A stretch of 64,000 nt of DNA from JACVRW01 sp963757815 (GTDB lineage Bacteria; Actinomycetota; Thermoleophilia; Solirubrobacterales; Thermoleophilaceae). Position 1 is the first letter of the stretch. The number at the start of each line of letters is the position of its first letter. Made by a program: the position numbers and the translations under genes. The stretch covers positions 62,001-126,000 of the forward strand of contig CAVWSN010000033.1 in the NCBI GenBank assembly GCA_963757815.1, written 5' to 3'. This document shows, one piece after another, positions 17,744-26,136 of this stretch. The notes under the pieces were generated by a model. The model had not been told where the DNA came from and did no database searches. It saw nothing but the letters and a program-made list of their open reading frames with translations.

Positions 17744-18502
17744 AGCCTGCTCAGCGTGGAGCGTCGCCAGTCAATCCTCGAACGGCTCGCCCGCGACGGA
17801 AAGGTCGTAGCGGCTCAGCTGGTCGAGGAGTTCGGAGTGTCCGAGGACACCGTCCGGCGCGACCTGCGCGAGCTGGCGGCGCAGGGGCTCGTGCAGAGAG
17901 TGCACGGCGGCGCTCTGCCGCCGGCGCCGCAGCCCGGCTCGTTCACGCACCGGCGTGAGACCTACACCGAGGAGAAGGCCGCTCTCGCCCAGGCCGCCGT
18001 AGATGTCCTCCGCGATGCGCGCGTGATCATCCTCGACGGCTCGACGACGAACCTCGAGCTCGCGCGTAGGCTGCCGGCTGACCGAACCGGCACGGTTCTC
18101 ACCAACTCGCCTCCCATCGCCGCGGCCCTCGCCGAACACCCGGCTCTGGAGGTCGTGATGATCGGCGGGCGGCTCGACAAGCGGGCGCAGGTCACGGTCG
18201 GCGCGGCCGCGATCGACTTCCTCCGGTCAATCCGGGCGGACGCATGCGTGCTGGGCGTCTGCGCCCTGCACCCCGAGGCCGGCCTCTCGACCGACGATCT
18301 CGAGGAGGCGCAGGTCAAGCGGGCGATGGTCGAGGGGTCGGCTGACGTGATCGCGCTGGCTACGTCGGACAAGCTCCGCGCCGCCAGCGCCTACGTGGTC
18401 GCGCCGGTCACCGAGGTCACCCACGTGGTCGCCGAGGCGGATGCGCCGGACGAGCTGCTGGACCCCTACCGCGCGATCGGCGTGACGGTCACGCGCGCGT
18501 GA
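17729..18502 (+). CDS. DeoR-family transcriptional regulator
   Basis: A 257-residue repressor. The N-terminal helix-turn-helix reads ERRQSILERLARDGKV, then VSEDTVRRDLRELAAQGLVQ, the DeoR signature. It is followed by the sugar-phosphate-sensing domain (IILDGSTTNLELARRL, MIGGRLDKRAQVTVGAAAID). DeoR proteins usually respond to phosphorylated sugars. ATG 17729 lies within a CATGCA array; GTG 17756 (VERRQSILERL) is a credible alternative start just beyond it. The stop overlaps the MFS-HAD gene by four bases (GTGA), so that gene is the most likely regulated target. Confidence 0.85.
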   Translation: MQERASLLSVERRQSILERLARDGKVVAAQLVEEFGVSEDTVRRDLRELAAQGLVQRVHGGALPPAPQPGSFTHRRETYTEEKAALAQAAVDVLRDARVIILDGSTTNLELARRLPADRTGTVLTNSPPIAAALAEHPALEVVMIGGRLDKRAQVTVGAAAIDFLRSIRADACVLGVCALHPEAGLSTDDLEEAQVKRAMVEGSADVIALATSDKLRAASAYVVAPVTEVTHVVAEADAPDELLDPYRAIGVTVTRA

Positions 18503-20292
18503 CCCGGCGCTGGGCCACCGCCGGCGTCTTCTTCGTGAACGGCGCCGCGATCGGGACCTGGGTGGCGCAGATCCCGTGGATCCAGGAGCGCTTCGACCTG
18601 TCCAAGAGCGCGATCGGCTTCGTCATCCTGGGCATGTCATTGGCCGTAGTGGTCGCGCTCCCGATCGCCGGGCAGGCGGTTGTCCGGCACGGCTCCGCGC
18701 GGATGACCTGGGTCGGCGGCATCGCCACGGCGCTGGCCGTCAACCTCGCGGTGCTCGCTCCGCACCCGGCGCTCGTCGCCGCGGGCCTGTTCGTCCTCGG
18801 CGCGGCCAGCGCCACGATGGACGTCTCGATGAACAGCCACGGCGTCGGGGTCGAGCGCGACGTCGGCCGGCCGATCATGTCCTCGCTGCACGCGGGCTGG
18901 GCCCTGGGCGGGATGGCCGGCGCGACGTTCGGCGCGCTGATGGCCGCCCTCGGCGCCGACCCGCGCCTGACGGTGGCGCTCGCCTCGCTGTTCCTGCTGA
19001 CCGCGCTCGCCGCGAGCGCTCGCCGCATCGGCGCCGGCTCCGCAGCGGAGGGTGCCCGCACGCCTGGCTTCACGCTGCCCTCGCGCGGGGTGGCGCTGCT
19101 CGCGGTGCTGTGCCTGCTCGTGATGCTGACCGAGGGTGCGATGGCCGACTGGGGTGGCCTCTACCTGCGCCAGGAGCTCGGCGCGGACGCCGCAGTTGCG
19201 GCGCTGGCATTCGCGTTCTTCACGGCCGGCATGACGGTCGGGCGCCTCGTGGGGGACGGGATCAACCACCGCGCGGGCCCGGTGATGCTGCTGCGCTGGG
19301 GCGCCCTTCTGACGGGGATCCCGCTCGCGGCGATGCTCTTGATCGGCCAGCCGGCGGCGGCGCTGGCGGGGTTGTTCGCGATCGGCCTCGGGGTCTCCAA
19401 CGGCGTGCCGCTGATGTTCAGCGCCGCCGGGCGGCAGCGCGGCACGCCTCCGGGGCCGGCGATTGCCGCCGTATCGTCGATGGGCTCGCTCGGCTTCCTC
19501 GCGGGGCCGCCCCTGATCGGCTTCGCGGCCGACGCGATCTCCCTTCCCTGGGCGCTCGCCTCTCTGACGATCGGCGCGGCCGCGGTGTTCGTCCTGGCGC
19601 AGCGCGCGGCGGGTGAGCCTGCGGCGGCGGCGCCGGCGGAGCGGTTCGACGCTGTGATCGCCGACATGGACGGCGTGCTCGTCGACTCGTCCGGTGCGAC
19701 GACCCGCTCCTGGCAAGCGTGGGGGCTGCGCCGCGGAGTGGACGGCGTGTCGATCCAGGCGCGGAACCACGGGCGGCCCGCGCGCGCGGTGCTGGCCGAG
19801 CACGTCGACGCGGACGAGCTCGACGCCGACGCGCGGTTCCTGCTCGACGCCGAGACGAGCGACGTCGACGGCGTGGTCGCGCTGCCGGGCGCCGCGGACG
19901 TTCTCGCGCTCGCCTCGACCATGCCGGTGGCGGTGGCGACGTCGGCCCCGGAGGGGCTCGCGCGCGCCCGTTTCGCCGCGGCCGGTCTGCCGGTTCCGGA
20001 CGTGCTCGTGACCTCCGACGACGTCGAGCATGGCAAGCCGGCCCCCGACCCCTACCTGCTGGCCGCGCGGCGCCTCGGGGTGGATCCCGCTCGCAGCCTC
20101 GTGTTCGAGGACGCGCCGGCGGGGATCGCCGCGGCCCGCGCGGCGGGCATGACCGTGTGGGCGGTCACCACCACCCACGACGGCTCCGCGCTGACGGAGG
20201 CCGACCGCGTGGCGCCTGGGCTGCCCGATCACCTGGCGCTGCTGGGCGTCACGCCGGCGCAGGAGCGCGCCGAGGCAGCGTTGGCCGCTTAG
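18499..20292 (+). CDS. fusion of an MFS transporter with a HAD-type sugar phosphatase
   Basis: A 597-residue protein. Residues 1 to about 372 form a 12-helix major facilitator of the YbjJ/FucP-like kind (DVSMNSHGVGVERDVGRPIM, LHAGWALGGMAGATFGALMA). From about residue 380 a HAD hydrolase follows, with nucleophile motif ADMDGVLVDS (Asp389, Asp391), ATSAPEGLARARF, KPAPDPYLLAARRLG and VFEDAPAGIAAARAAGMTVW, matching beta-PGM/GPP-like sugar or polyol phosphatases. The frame is clean, so the fusion is real in this sequence. Its GTG start overlaps the DeoR stop. A coupled role in sugar efflux or dephosphorylation is inferred. Confidence 0.85.
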   Translation: MTRRWATAGVFFVNGAAIGTWVAQIPWIQERFDLSKSAIGFVILGMSLAVVVALPIAGQAVVRHGSARMTWVGGIATALAVNLAVLAPHPALVAAGLFVLGAASATMDVSMNSHGVGVERDVGRPIMSSLHAGWALGGMAGATFGALMAALGADPRLTVALASLFLLTALAASARRIGAGSAAEGARTPGFTLPSRGVALLAVLCLLVMLTEGAMADWGGLYLRQELGADAAVAALAFAFFTAGMTVGRLVGDGINHRAGPVMLLRWGALLTGIPLAAMLLIGQPAAALAGLFAIGLGVSNGVPLMFSAAGRQRGTPPGPAIAAVSSMGSLGFLAGPPLIGFAADAISLPWALASLTIGAAAVFVLAQRAAGEPAAAAPAERFDAVIADMDGVLVDSSGATTRSWQAWGLRRGVDGVSIQARNHGRPARAVLAEHVDADELDADARFLLDAETSDVDGVVALPGAADVLALASTMPVAVATSAPEGLARARFAAAGLPVPDVLVTSDDVEHGKPAPDPYLLAARRLGVDPARSLVFEDAPAGIAAARAAGMTVWAVTTTHDGSALTEADRVAPGLPDHLALLGVTPAQERAEAALAA

Positions 20293-20660
20293 CGAGCGTC
20301 CCCGGCGATGCCCAGGTGGCTCCGGTTGGACGGCGTGTCCTCGTAGACGCGCCACTCGGAAACCTTGCCGTCGGCGGTCCTCGCCGCCCAGAGGGCCGGA
20401 CCGTCCAGCGCCGGTTCGGTCGAGCACACCGAGCGGCCGACGGCGATCACGGTGCACCCCATCGGTATGACCCTCGCCCACTCGTTTCGATAGTCGGGGA
20501 ACGCCTCGAAGAAGCCCTGCCACGCTTCGAGCACACGATTCCTGCCGGCGAAGACGTTGCCGTCCGAGTCGATGAACGTGTGGCCATCGGTCATCAGCTC
20601 ATCGAGAGCGTCGAGATCACGCCGGTTGATCGCCTCGTTGAACGCAACCGCGGCCATCAT
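20289..20660 (-). CDS. SnoaL/NTF2-like protein
   Basis: A 123-residue protein with the SnoaL-like pattern FNEAINRRDLDALDELMTDG, GRNRVLEAWQGFFEAFPDYR and KVSEWRVYEDT. The cone-shaped NTF2 fold binds small hydrophobic ligands and includes cyclases, isomerases and non-enzymatic members. Catalytic function cannot be predicted. Its 3' end overlaps that of the MFS-HAD gene by four bases, in convergent orientation. Confidence 0.75.
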   Translation of the reverse strand: MMAAVAFNEAINRRDLDALDELMTDGHTFIDSDGNVFAGRNRVLEAWQGFFEAFPDYRNEWARVIPMGCTVIAVGRSVCSTEPALDGPALWAARTADGKVSEWRVYEDTPSNRSHLGIAGDAR

Positions 20661-20690
20661 GCGGCCAACCTACCCGTCGGGTTGGCGGAC

Positions 20691-20871
20691 GCTCCCCAGC
20701 GGCTACGCCGGGCAGCCGCTTCCTCTCGGCCTGACCGCCTAGCGTCGGGCGCAAGCGCTGAAGGCGGGGCGCGGCGCGCATCCGCTCCCCAGCGGCTACG
20801 CCCGGCAGCCGCTTCCTCGCGGCCTGATCGCCTACGTCGGGCGCAAGCGCTGACGCGGGGCGCGGCGCGCA
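20691..20871. repeat. tandem duplication of a ~90-bp noncoding unit (93-bp period)
   Basis: Two copies, 20691-20780 and 20784-20871, share blocks such as GCTCCCCAGCGGCTACGCC, GGCAGCCGCTTCCTC and CGTCGGGCGCAAGCGCTGA, differing at a few positions. They fill most of the 265-bp gap between the SnoaL-like gene and the PPOX gene. The units contain short inverted repeats (GCGCAAGCGC). No gene is seen here. Confidence 0.75.
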
Positions 20872-20925
20872 CTGCCGTGGGCGCGTGTCACGCCGGAGAC
20901 CCGGGCTTCGTCTCAAGGGGGTGAG

Positions 20926-21312
20926 ATGACATTGCTGGATCCCTTCACGCATCAGTGGGCGGTTCTGCTCACGACCTTCCGCCGCGACGGGACGCCGGTT
21001 GGTACGCCGGTCAGCCTCGCCGTAGATGGCGAGCGGGCTTTCGTACGCAGCCCCGGCGACGCATGGAAGGTCAAGCGGATACGCCGTAACCCCCACGTGG
21101 AGATCGCTCCCTGCACTCCGCGCGGCCGGCCGACCGGGCCCGCGGTTCCCGCGCTGGCCAGGCCGCTGCAGGGTGACGACGCAAAGCGCGCCGCGCGCGC
21201 GCTCAGGCGCAAGCACCCGTTGCTGCAGGGCGTCCTGGTCCCGCTCGCACACCGTCTCATGCGCTGCGGGACCGCTCACTTCGAGCTGCGCGCGGAGTCC
21301 TTACTTCGCTAG
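20926..21312 (+). CDS. PPOX-class F420-dependent oxidoreductase family protein
   Basis: A 128-residue split-barrel flavin/deazaflavin protein of the pyridoxamine-oxidase-like class. Diagnostic stretches are LLTTFRRDGTPVGTPVSLAV, AWKVKRIRRNPHVEIAPCTP and GRPTGPAVPALARPL, resembling small actinobacterial F420-binding reductases such as the Rv2061 type. The start is ATG 20926 with GGGGGTGAG upstream. The substrate is unknown. It supports an F420-producing actinobacterium. Confidence 0.75.
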   Translation: MTLLDPFTHQWAVLLTTFRRDGTPVGTPVSLAVDGERAFVRSPGDAWKVKRIRRNPHVEIAPCTPRGRPTGPAVPALARPLQGDDAKRAARALRRKHPLLQGVLVPLAHRLMRCGTAHFELRAESLLR

Positions 21313-21373
21313 CGGCGAAAGGGAGTCCGATTCGTTCAAGACACCTCGTCGCGGAGTGTTGAACATTGGTTCC

Positions 21374-21457
21374 ATGAGAGTCGGAGTCGGGTTGCCGGCG
21401 GCCGTCCCGGAGACGGACATGACGCTGATCCGGCTCTTTCCGGCTGTGGCGACTTGA
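21374..21457 (+). pseudogene. possible N-terminal remnant of an F420-dependent LLM-class oxidoreductase
   Basis: ATG 21374 opens a 27-residue frame reading MRVGVGLPAAVPETDMTLI before it ends at TGA 21455. The start closely resembles luciferase-like F420-dependent oxidoreductases (M+.GI.LP.AVPG), but nothing downstream continues the roughly 300-residue TIM barrel. The next gene starts at 21505. A genuine short peptide cannot be excluded. Confidence 0.35.
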
Positions 21458-21504
21458 GCAGGTCTCCGTGCTCGCCCAAGCCTTGCAACCGAAGGGACAT
21501 ACGC

Positions 21505-22399
21505 ATGAGCATTGACCGTTCAGCGGCGGCCGACTTCATGGCCACCCACGCGCGTTTGCTGGACCGCCGCCGCTTCGAGCTGCGGACCGGCGACGGCGAC
21601 CCCTCGGCCGCACTCGCCGCCCTCGGGGGCTATCGCAACCCCGACGGCGGATATGGCTGGGGCCTCGAGCCCGATCTCCGCTCCCCGGAGAGCCAGCCCG
21701 GAGCCGCGCACCACGCGTTCGAGGTCTTCGAGGACATCGCACCGGCCACCTCCGCGCATGCCGCGGCGCTGTGCGACTGGCTCGAGTCCGTGTCTCTGCC
21801 AGACGGGGGCATGCCGATTGGCTTTGCCCCTGGGCACGTCCGCCGGTTCGGCTCCCTGGTGGAGCGCCGCTGACCCTTCGGTGTCGTCATTGCAGATCAC
21901 CGCCGTGGCCACGGCCGCCGCGCTGCGCGTGGCCGCCCACGACCGGGACGTCGCCGCGCACCCTTGGCTGGAGCGAGCCACCGGCTACTGCCTGAACGCG
22001 ATCGATGCGATCGACGAGGCGCCCTCCGCGTACGTGCTCGCCTTCTCGCTCGGCTTCCTCGACGCCGTGCACGACAGCCGCCCCGAGGCGGCCGACCTGC
22101 TCAGCCAGCTCGGCGAGCACGTTCCCGCCGACGGCCTGATCCGCGTCCAGGGCGGTGCCGAGGACGAGATGCTGCACCCGCTCGACATCGCCCCCTACCC
22201 CGACCGGCCGGCACGCGCACTCTTCAGCCCCGACGTGATCGCCGCCGATCTCGAGCGCCTGGCCGCACTGCAACAGGACGACGGTGGCTGGATCGTCGAC
22301 TTTCGCAGCAGCTCGCCGGCAGGATCCCTCGACTGGCGCGGCTACGCGACCGTTCGCGCCATCGACATCCTGGAGCAGAACGCGAGGGCGATGGCCTAG
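21505..22399 (+). CDS. prenyltransferase/squalene-oxidase-repeat-like protein (one-base frame break)
   Basis: Begins at ATG 21505, with GAAGGG upstream. It shows QW-like terpenoid-cyclase repeats: GGYRNPDGGYGWGLEPDLRS, SLPDGGMPIGFAPGH and LAALQQDDGGWIVDFRSSSP. The frame changes once near 21838-21841; deleting one base joins GFAPGH to SAGSAPWWSAADPSVSSLQI and gives 297 residues ending at 22399. The alpha/alpha-toroid fold is predicted, but the DxDD cyclase acid motif is not seen, so catalysis is doubtful. These proteins are common and uncharacterised in actinobacteria. Confidence 0.65.
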
Positions 22400-22422
22400 C
22401 GCGTACCGCGATACTCCGGACG

Positions 22423-23739
22423 GTGGGCGGTCCGGACCGAGGCAAACGAAGCCGTTCCGGCCGGCTTCTCGACTCGCTTCTCTGGGGGACGGCGTTCGGC
22501 GGTGCGTCCGGCGCGGTGCTGGGCTCCGCGATCGACGGGGTCGGAGCCGGCTTGGGTGCGCTGATCGGTGCGGCCCTGTACGCGCCCGCCGAGGTGATCA
22601 CAACGATGAGCAGGGGCGCGGCCGAGATCAAGCCGCTCTGGTACCGCATCCTCAGCAGCGCCCTGTTGATGGCGCTGTTCGGCTGGCTGCTGGGCCTGAT
22701 CTACGGCCCGGACAAGCCCCTGCTTACAGCGATCATCAGCGGCGCACTCCTCGGGCTGCTCGGCCTGCGCCCGCTGAAGGTCGCCCTCGGGCTCCTGATC
22801 GGAGCCCTTCTGGGCGTTCTGTTCCAAGCTCTCGACGCCGGTATCGAGCCGGCGCTGGTCGCGGCCGCGGTGGCGGTCGTCTATCGCGTGGTCGCGGCGA
22901 TCGCCTACCGTGATCGGCCGCTGGTCCGCGTGATGGCCGAGGAGGTGCCGGCGGCGGAGCTGCGCTACGTCGTGCCCTTCGAGGCGCGCTCGCGGTACGT
23001 CGGCGCCGACTACGTCGAGCAGCTCGCGAAGGTCCGGGGCGGGACCTTTCGCCGCAACCCGCCCGATGTCGGCATCCTCGCCTCGCTCGACAGCTTGGAT
23101 GGGCCGAGCTTCGACGCGGACCGGGTGCACCCGCTGATTCGTGAGTTCTACGAGCACACCAGCCGCTTCCGGCTCTCGATCGTCCCCGAGTGGCGGCGTT
23201 GGATGAAGCCCGGATACGAGGTCTTCAAGTTGCTGGTCGCGCAGCCGCTGGGGCAGGCCGCGATCCCGTCCAATATCGAGGAGGCCCAGCGCGGGATGAT
23301 CAGCACGATCGACACGATCGCCCTGGGTGGCGACGAGGAGATCGACATCCGCGGCTGGATCCGGACGTTCGCGGACTCAGGCAAGCCGATCTACGTAGGC
23401 ATCTACACGAGCTTCAGGCACGAAGACCGCGGCTACGTGAGCGTCGGCTTCCCGATCCCCAGCGCCAACTTCACCGCCACCCTCCTTCCGCAGAACGCCG
23501 GGGAGCACGACTTTGTACTGACGTCGCGAACCGAGCTCGCATTTCCGGGCCACTACCTGAGCTCGGTCGACAGCGAGCGAGACGCCCTGACCGTTCTCAA
23601 GCTGCTCTATTTCCAGGAACGGATCTTCGTCTACGTCGCGGGCGGCGAGCTGAAGACCGACCACAGCTTCTTCCTGGCCGGACAGCGCTTCCTCACCCTC
23701 CACTACGAGATCGAACGCCTCGCGGTGGAACACGCGTGA
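22423..23739 (+). CDS. multi-pass membrane protein with large soluble C-terminal domain, unknown function
   Basis: A 438-residue protein from GTG 22423. The first 160 residues contain Gly-rich hydrophobic helices (GTAFGGASGAVLGSAIDGVG, LLMALFGWLLGLIYG, AIISGALLGLLGL, VALGLLIGALLGVLFQ). The rest is soluble, with FEARSRYVGADYVEQLAK, PEWRRWMKPGYEVFKLLV and MISTIDTIALGGDEEIDIRG. I do not recognise the soluble domain. It follows the prenyltransferase-like gene by 23 bases and may be co-transcribed. The Gly-zipper-like helices could oligomerise. Confidence 0.6.
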   Translation: MGGPDRGKRSRSGRLLDSLLWGTAFGGASGAVLGSAIDGVGAGLGALIGAALYAPAEVITTMSRGAAEIKPLWYRILSSALLMALFGWLLGLIYGPDKPLLTAIISGALLGLLGLRPLKVALGLLIGALLGVLFQALDAGIEPALVAAAVAVVYRVVAAIAYRDRPLVRVMAEEVPAAELRYVVPFEARSRYVGADYVEQLAKVRGGTFRRNPPDVGILASLDSLDGPSFDADRVHPLIREFYEHTSRFRLSIVPEWRRWMKPGYEVFKLLVAQPLGQAAIPSNIEEAQRGMISTIDTIALGGDEEIDIRGWIRTFADSGKPIYVGIYTSFRHEDRGYVSVGFPIPSANFTATLLPQNAGEHDFVLTSRTELAFPGHYLSSVDSERDALTVLKLLYFQERIFVYVAGGELKTDHSFFLAGQRFLTLHYEIERLAVEHA

Positions 23740-23753
23740 CCTCGCCGCCCTGT

Positions 23754-24122
23754 CTACGGGACGAGCACGTTGCGCTGTTCTGCGCGTTGCAGGGTCAGCG
23801 ACGTCTGCTTGGCCCCCGCGAGGGCCTGGACACCGGGTTCCGTGCGCTCGTTCAACAGCAGCAGTCCTGAGCCGTCCCGGCCTGCGCCGAGCTTGACCCG
23901 GATCGCGCCGGCTTGGTCGCGAAGTCGAAACACGACCTCGCCGCTGCGTTCGACCTTGATCTGGGCGCGGACCTGCCGGCGAGCGTCGACAAGTTCGATC
24001 GTGCGCGCCCGCAGCACCGACGCGACGCGCTTTGCGCCGGCCGGCCGACTCAGCAACGGCAGTGCGAGCAGCGACAGCAGACAGAGCGTTGCGAGCGCTG
24101 CCGCGAGTCTTCCAATTCTCAT
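23754..24122 (-). CDS. small secreted or membrane-anchored beta-rich protein
   Basis: A 122-residue protein from ATG 24122 with AAGGAGG six bases upstream. An N-terminal signal or anchor (MRIGRLAAALATLCLLSLLA, then LPLLSRPAGA) precedes a short beta-rich domain (RTIELVDARRQVRAQIKVER, VVFRLRDQAGAIRVKLGA). The longer upstream open frame overlaps the divergent META gene and is rejected. No family is assigned. Confidence 0.65.
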   Translation of the reverse strand: MRIGRLAAALATLCLLSLLALPLLSRPAGAKRVASVLRARTIELVDARRQVRAQIKVERSGEVVFRLRDQAGAIRVKLGAGRDGSGLLLLNERTEPGVQALAGAKQTSLTLQRAEQRNVLVP

Positions 24123-24177
24123 CTCGCCTCCTTGACGTCCGAGGACGCCCCCAACCTCCCATACTCCGCTTGTTGCG

Positions 24178-24617
24178 ATGAGGTTCCGACCCGGGAAAGT
24201 CGCGCTCGAGCGAACGCGTTGGACGCTGGTGGAACTGGGCGGGCTCGCGGTCGAGCCGAGCGAGGGCGGGCGCGACCCGCATCTCGTCCTCGACCCGGAC
24301 GGGCGCCGGTTGAGCGGGTCGGGCGGTTGCAACCGGCTGCTCGGACGCTATGAGCTGGACGGCGACCGGCTCGGCTTCGGCGCCGTCGCCACGACGATGA
24401 TGGCCTGCCCCGAGCCGCTGATGCGCAGCGAGCGCGCATTCATCGAGGCCCTCGAGGCGACGACCGCCTTTCGCATCGAGGGGGAGACGCTCGAGCTGCT
24501 GGCCGGCGAGCGAGGTCGTGGCGCGGCTCGCAGGCCGGGCGCGCCCGAGTGGAGCGCGCGGGCTGGCAACTGCACCCAAATGGGGGCTTCGGCGCCAAGT
24601 TGGGAACGTCGCTGTAA
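24178..24617 (+). CDS. META/HslJ-like domain protein, 3' end disturbed
   Basis: From ATG 24178 the protein shows the META (DUF306/HslJ) pattern: LERTRWTLVELGG, then LSGSGGCNRLLGRYELDGDR, then ATTMMACPEPLMRSERAFIE and LEATTAFRIEGETLELL. Such domains occur in heat-inducible or secreted lipoproteins; no signal peptide is visible here. Near 24508 the frame appears to slip (GGCGAGCGAGGTCGTGGCG), because VVARLAG, the expected closing strand, is found one base over. The exact end is uncertain; a TAA at 24615 ends one plausible frame. Confidence 0.6.
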
Positions 24618-24657
24618 GTGGGCTGCTGACGGCTTAACCTGCTTCGCCGAGGACGAG

Positions 24658-25541
24658 ATGGACGAGCGCAAGACGCAGGCGCGAGAGAACGCCGGCGGCC
24701 GCGCTTCGGCCGCGGCGCGTTGGTTGCCTGCTCTCAGGCGCCTCCCCGCATGTCTGTGGGTGTGCGGTCGGCGTTGCCCGACGTCCGCGCGGCCGCGGCG
24801 GGTCGCCACGCGCGATGCGAGGCGAGTTCCGTCGCGTGAGCAACTAACGTCTTCGACCCACCCAGGTGACGCATCCACTGTCGGGCGAAACGGTGACCTG
24901 GACCACATCAAGGGGGATACCACAACGTCAGTGTTCGATGACGGGATGCTTCACGATACCCGCGTGAGCCCCAGTACCGCGACTGGAGTCGGTCTCGCGG
25001 ACGTTCAACGGACGCCAGGCTCGTATTCCTACTACTGCTTCGACTGCACGGAGGCCGAGGGGAGCCGGCATGGCGGGCACGGTGACCGTCAGTGCGGCTC
25101 CCCCGCCGGGCCCTCCCCGCCGCCGGCGGCCCACCGCCTCCCGGCGGGACTCCGCCCCGGCGGCGGCGGCGGCGGCGGCTGGCGCCGGCGGCGGTGCGGT
25201 GGCGGCGGCGACCCCTCGCCCGGCACTCCGCCAGGGGGCAAGTTGAGCGTCAAAGTGACCCTCCAGGTAAGCGACACGACCCCCGCGAGGGCGGCCAGAT
25301 TCGGTTCTTCGGCTCGGTCCAGCCCGAACAGGACGGGCGGCTCCTGCAGCTCCAGCGTCGAGGCCGAGGCGGCTCGTACCGCACGCTCAAGAAGCTGAAG
25401 CTTCGAGACGCGGGGGCGAGTCGCTCGAAGTTCAGCGGGACGCTGCGCGTGCTCGGCGATGCCGTGTTCCGGGCCCGTCTTCCTGCCGACGGCGACCATC
25501 TGACAGGCACAAGCCGCACACGACGGTTGAACGTTCCCTGA
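24658..25541 (+). pseudogene. plastocyanin-like copper protein with Pro/Gly linker and beta-rich C-terminal domain, several frame breaks
   Basis: Rejoined across frames: NVFDPPR, VTHPLSGETVTW, GYHNV, FDDGMLHDT, FNAPGSYSYYC-like and MAGTVTVSAAPPPGPP segments correspond to a type-1 copper (cupredoxin) domain with the expected His, Cys and Met ligand regions. A Pro/Gly-rich linker follows. A C-terminal beta-sandwich (IRFFGSVQPEQDGRLLQL, KLRDAGASRSKFSGTLRV, VFRARLPADGD) ends at 25541. At least four frame changes lie between 24850 and 25300, including an apparent deletion near 24866. The start is uncertain. Decay and sequence errors cannot be separated here. Confidence 0.5.
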
Positions 25542-25543
25542 CG

Positions 25544-25918
25544 TCAAAGCCTGCCCAGCCACTCGAGCGGGAAAGGTGGCTGGGCGAGCGGGCGTACCGC
25601 GAGCCGCATGAGCATGAGCGGGTTGTCGTCGCCGGCGATGCGGTTCAGGTGCACGGTGGCGCAGCCGCCGCAGCGGTGGACGAGCGCCCATTCGCCGCCG
25701 GCGCGAACGTAGACGGCGATCGGCTCCATCGCCGCTCCACAGTCGGCGGCGCGGTCGCCGGGACGCTCCGCGTCGAGGTGCCGGCTCCACAGGCAGTTCG
25801 GGCAGTGGTTGCGATGGCCGGTGCCCGGCGCGTCCGTGGACACGTCGAGCCGGCAGTGTTGACATCGGAATGTGTCCGAACCTCGGCGCCGGACACGGTT
25901 GCGCTGATCGCGCGACAA
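25544..25918 (-). CDS. RNHCP-domain protein
   Basis: A 124-residue protein with two zinc-finger-like Cys pairs (FRCQHCRLDV; HRNHCPNCLWSRHLD). The HRNHCPNC string is the hallmark of the RNHCP domain (PF12647-like). A third Cys pair (HRCGGCATVHLNRIAGDDN) lies near residue 82. The start is a TTG at 25918 with GGAGG five bases upstream. The function is unknown; a nucleic-acid or metal-binding role is inferred from the fingers. It is convergent with the plastocyanin-like gene. Confidence 0.8.
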   Translation of the reverse strand: MSRDQRNRVRRRGSDTFRCQHCRLDVSTDAPGTGHRNHCPNCLWSRHLDAERPGDRAADCGAAMEPIAVYVRAGGEWALVHRCGGCATVHLNRIAGDDNPLMLMRLAVRPLAQPPFPLEWLGRL

Positions 25919-26136
25919 GGCGACCTCCGGAGAGGGAACAAGAACGGCGTCGCGCGGTCTCCGGGCTAACCCGGCTGGCGCGACGTGGCGTGTTCCGTGG
26001 CGGCAATCATCAATTCACCACCTGCCCTCCGCGGCTCGCCCGGCTGCGGACGTCCGGCTGAAGGCACTCCTGTCAGGGTACCGCGTCCGTCGCGCGCTGA
26101 ACCTCGCCGCTCGCACGCTTGGGTAGGCTCCCGCAA

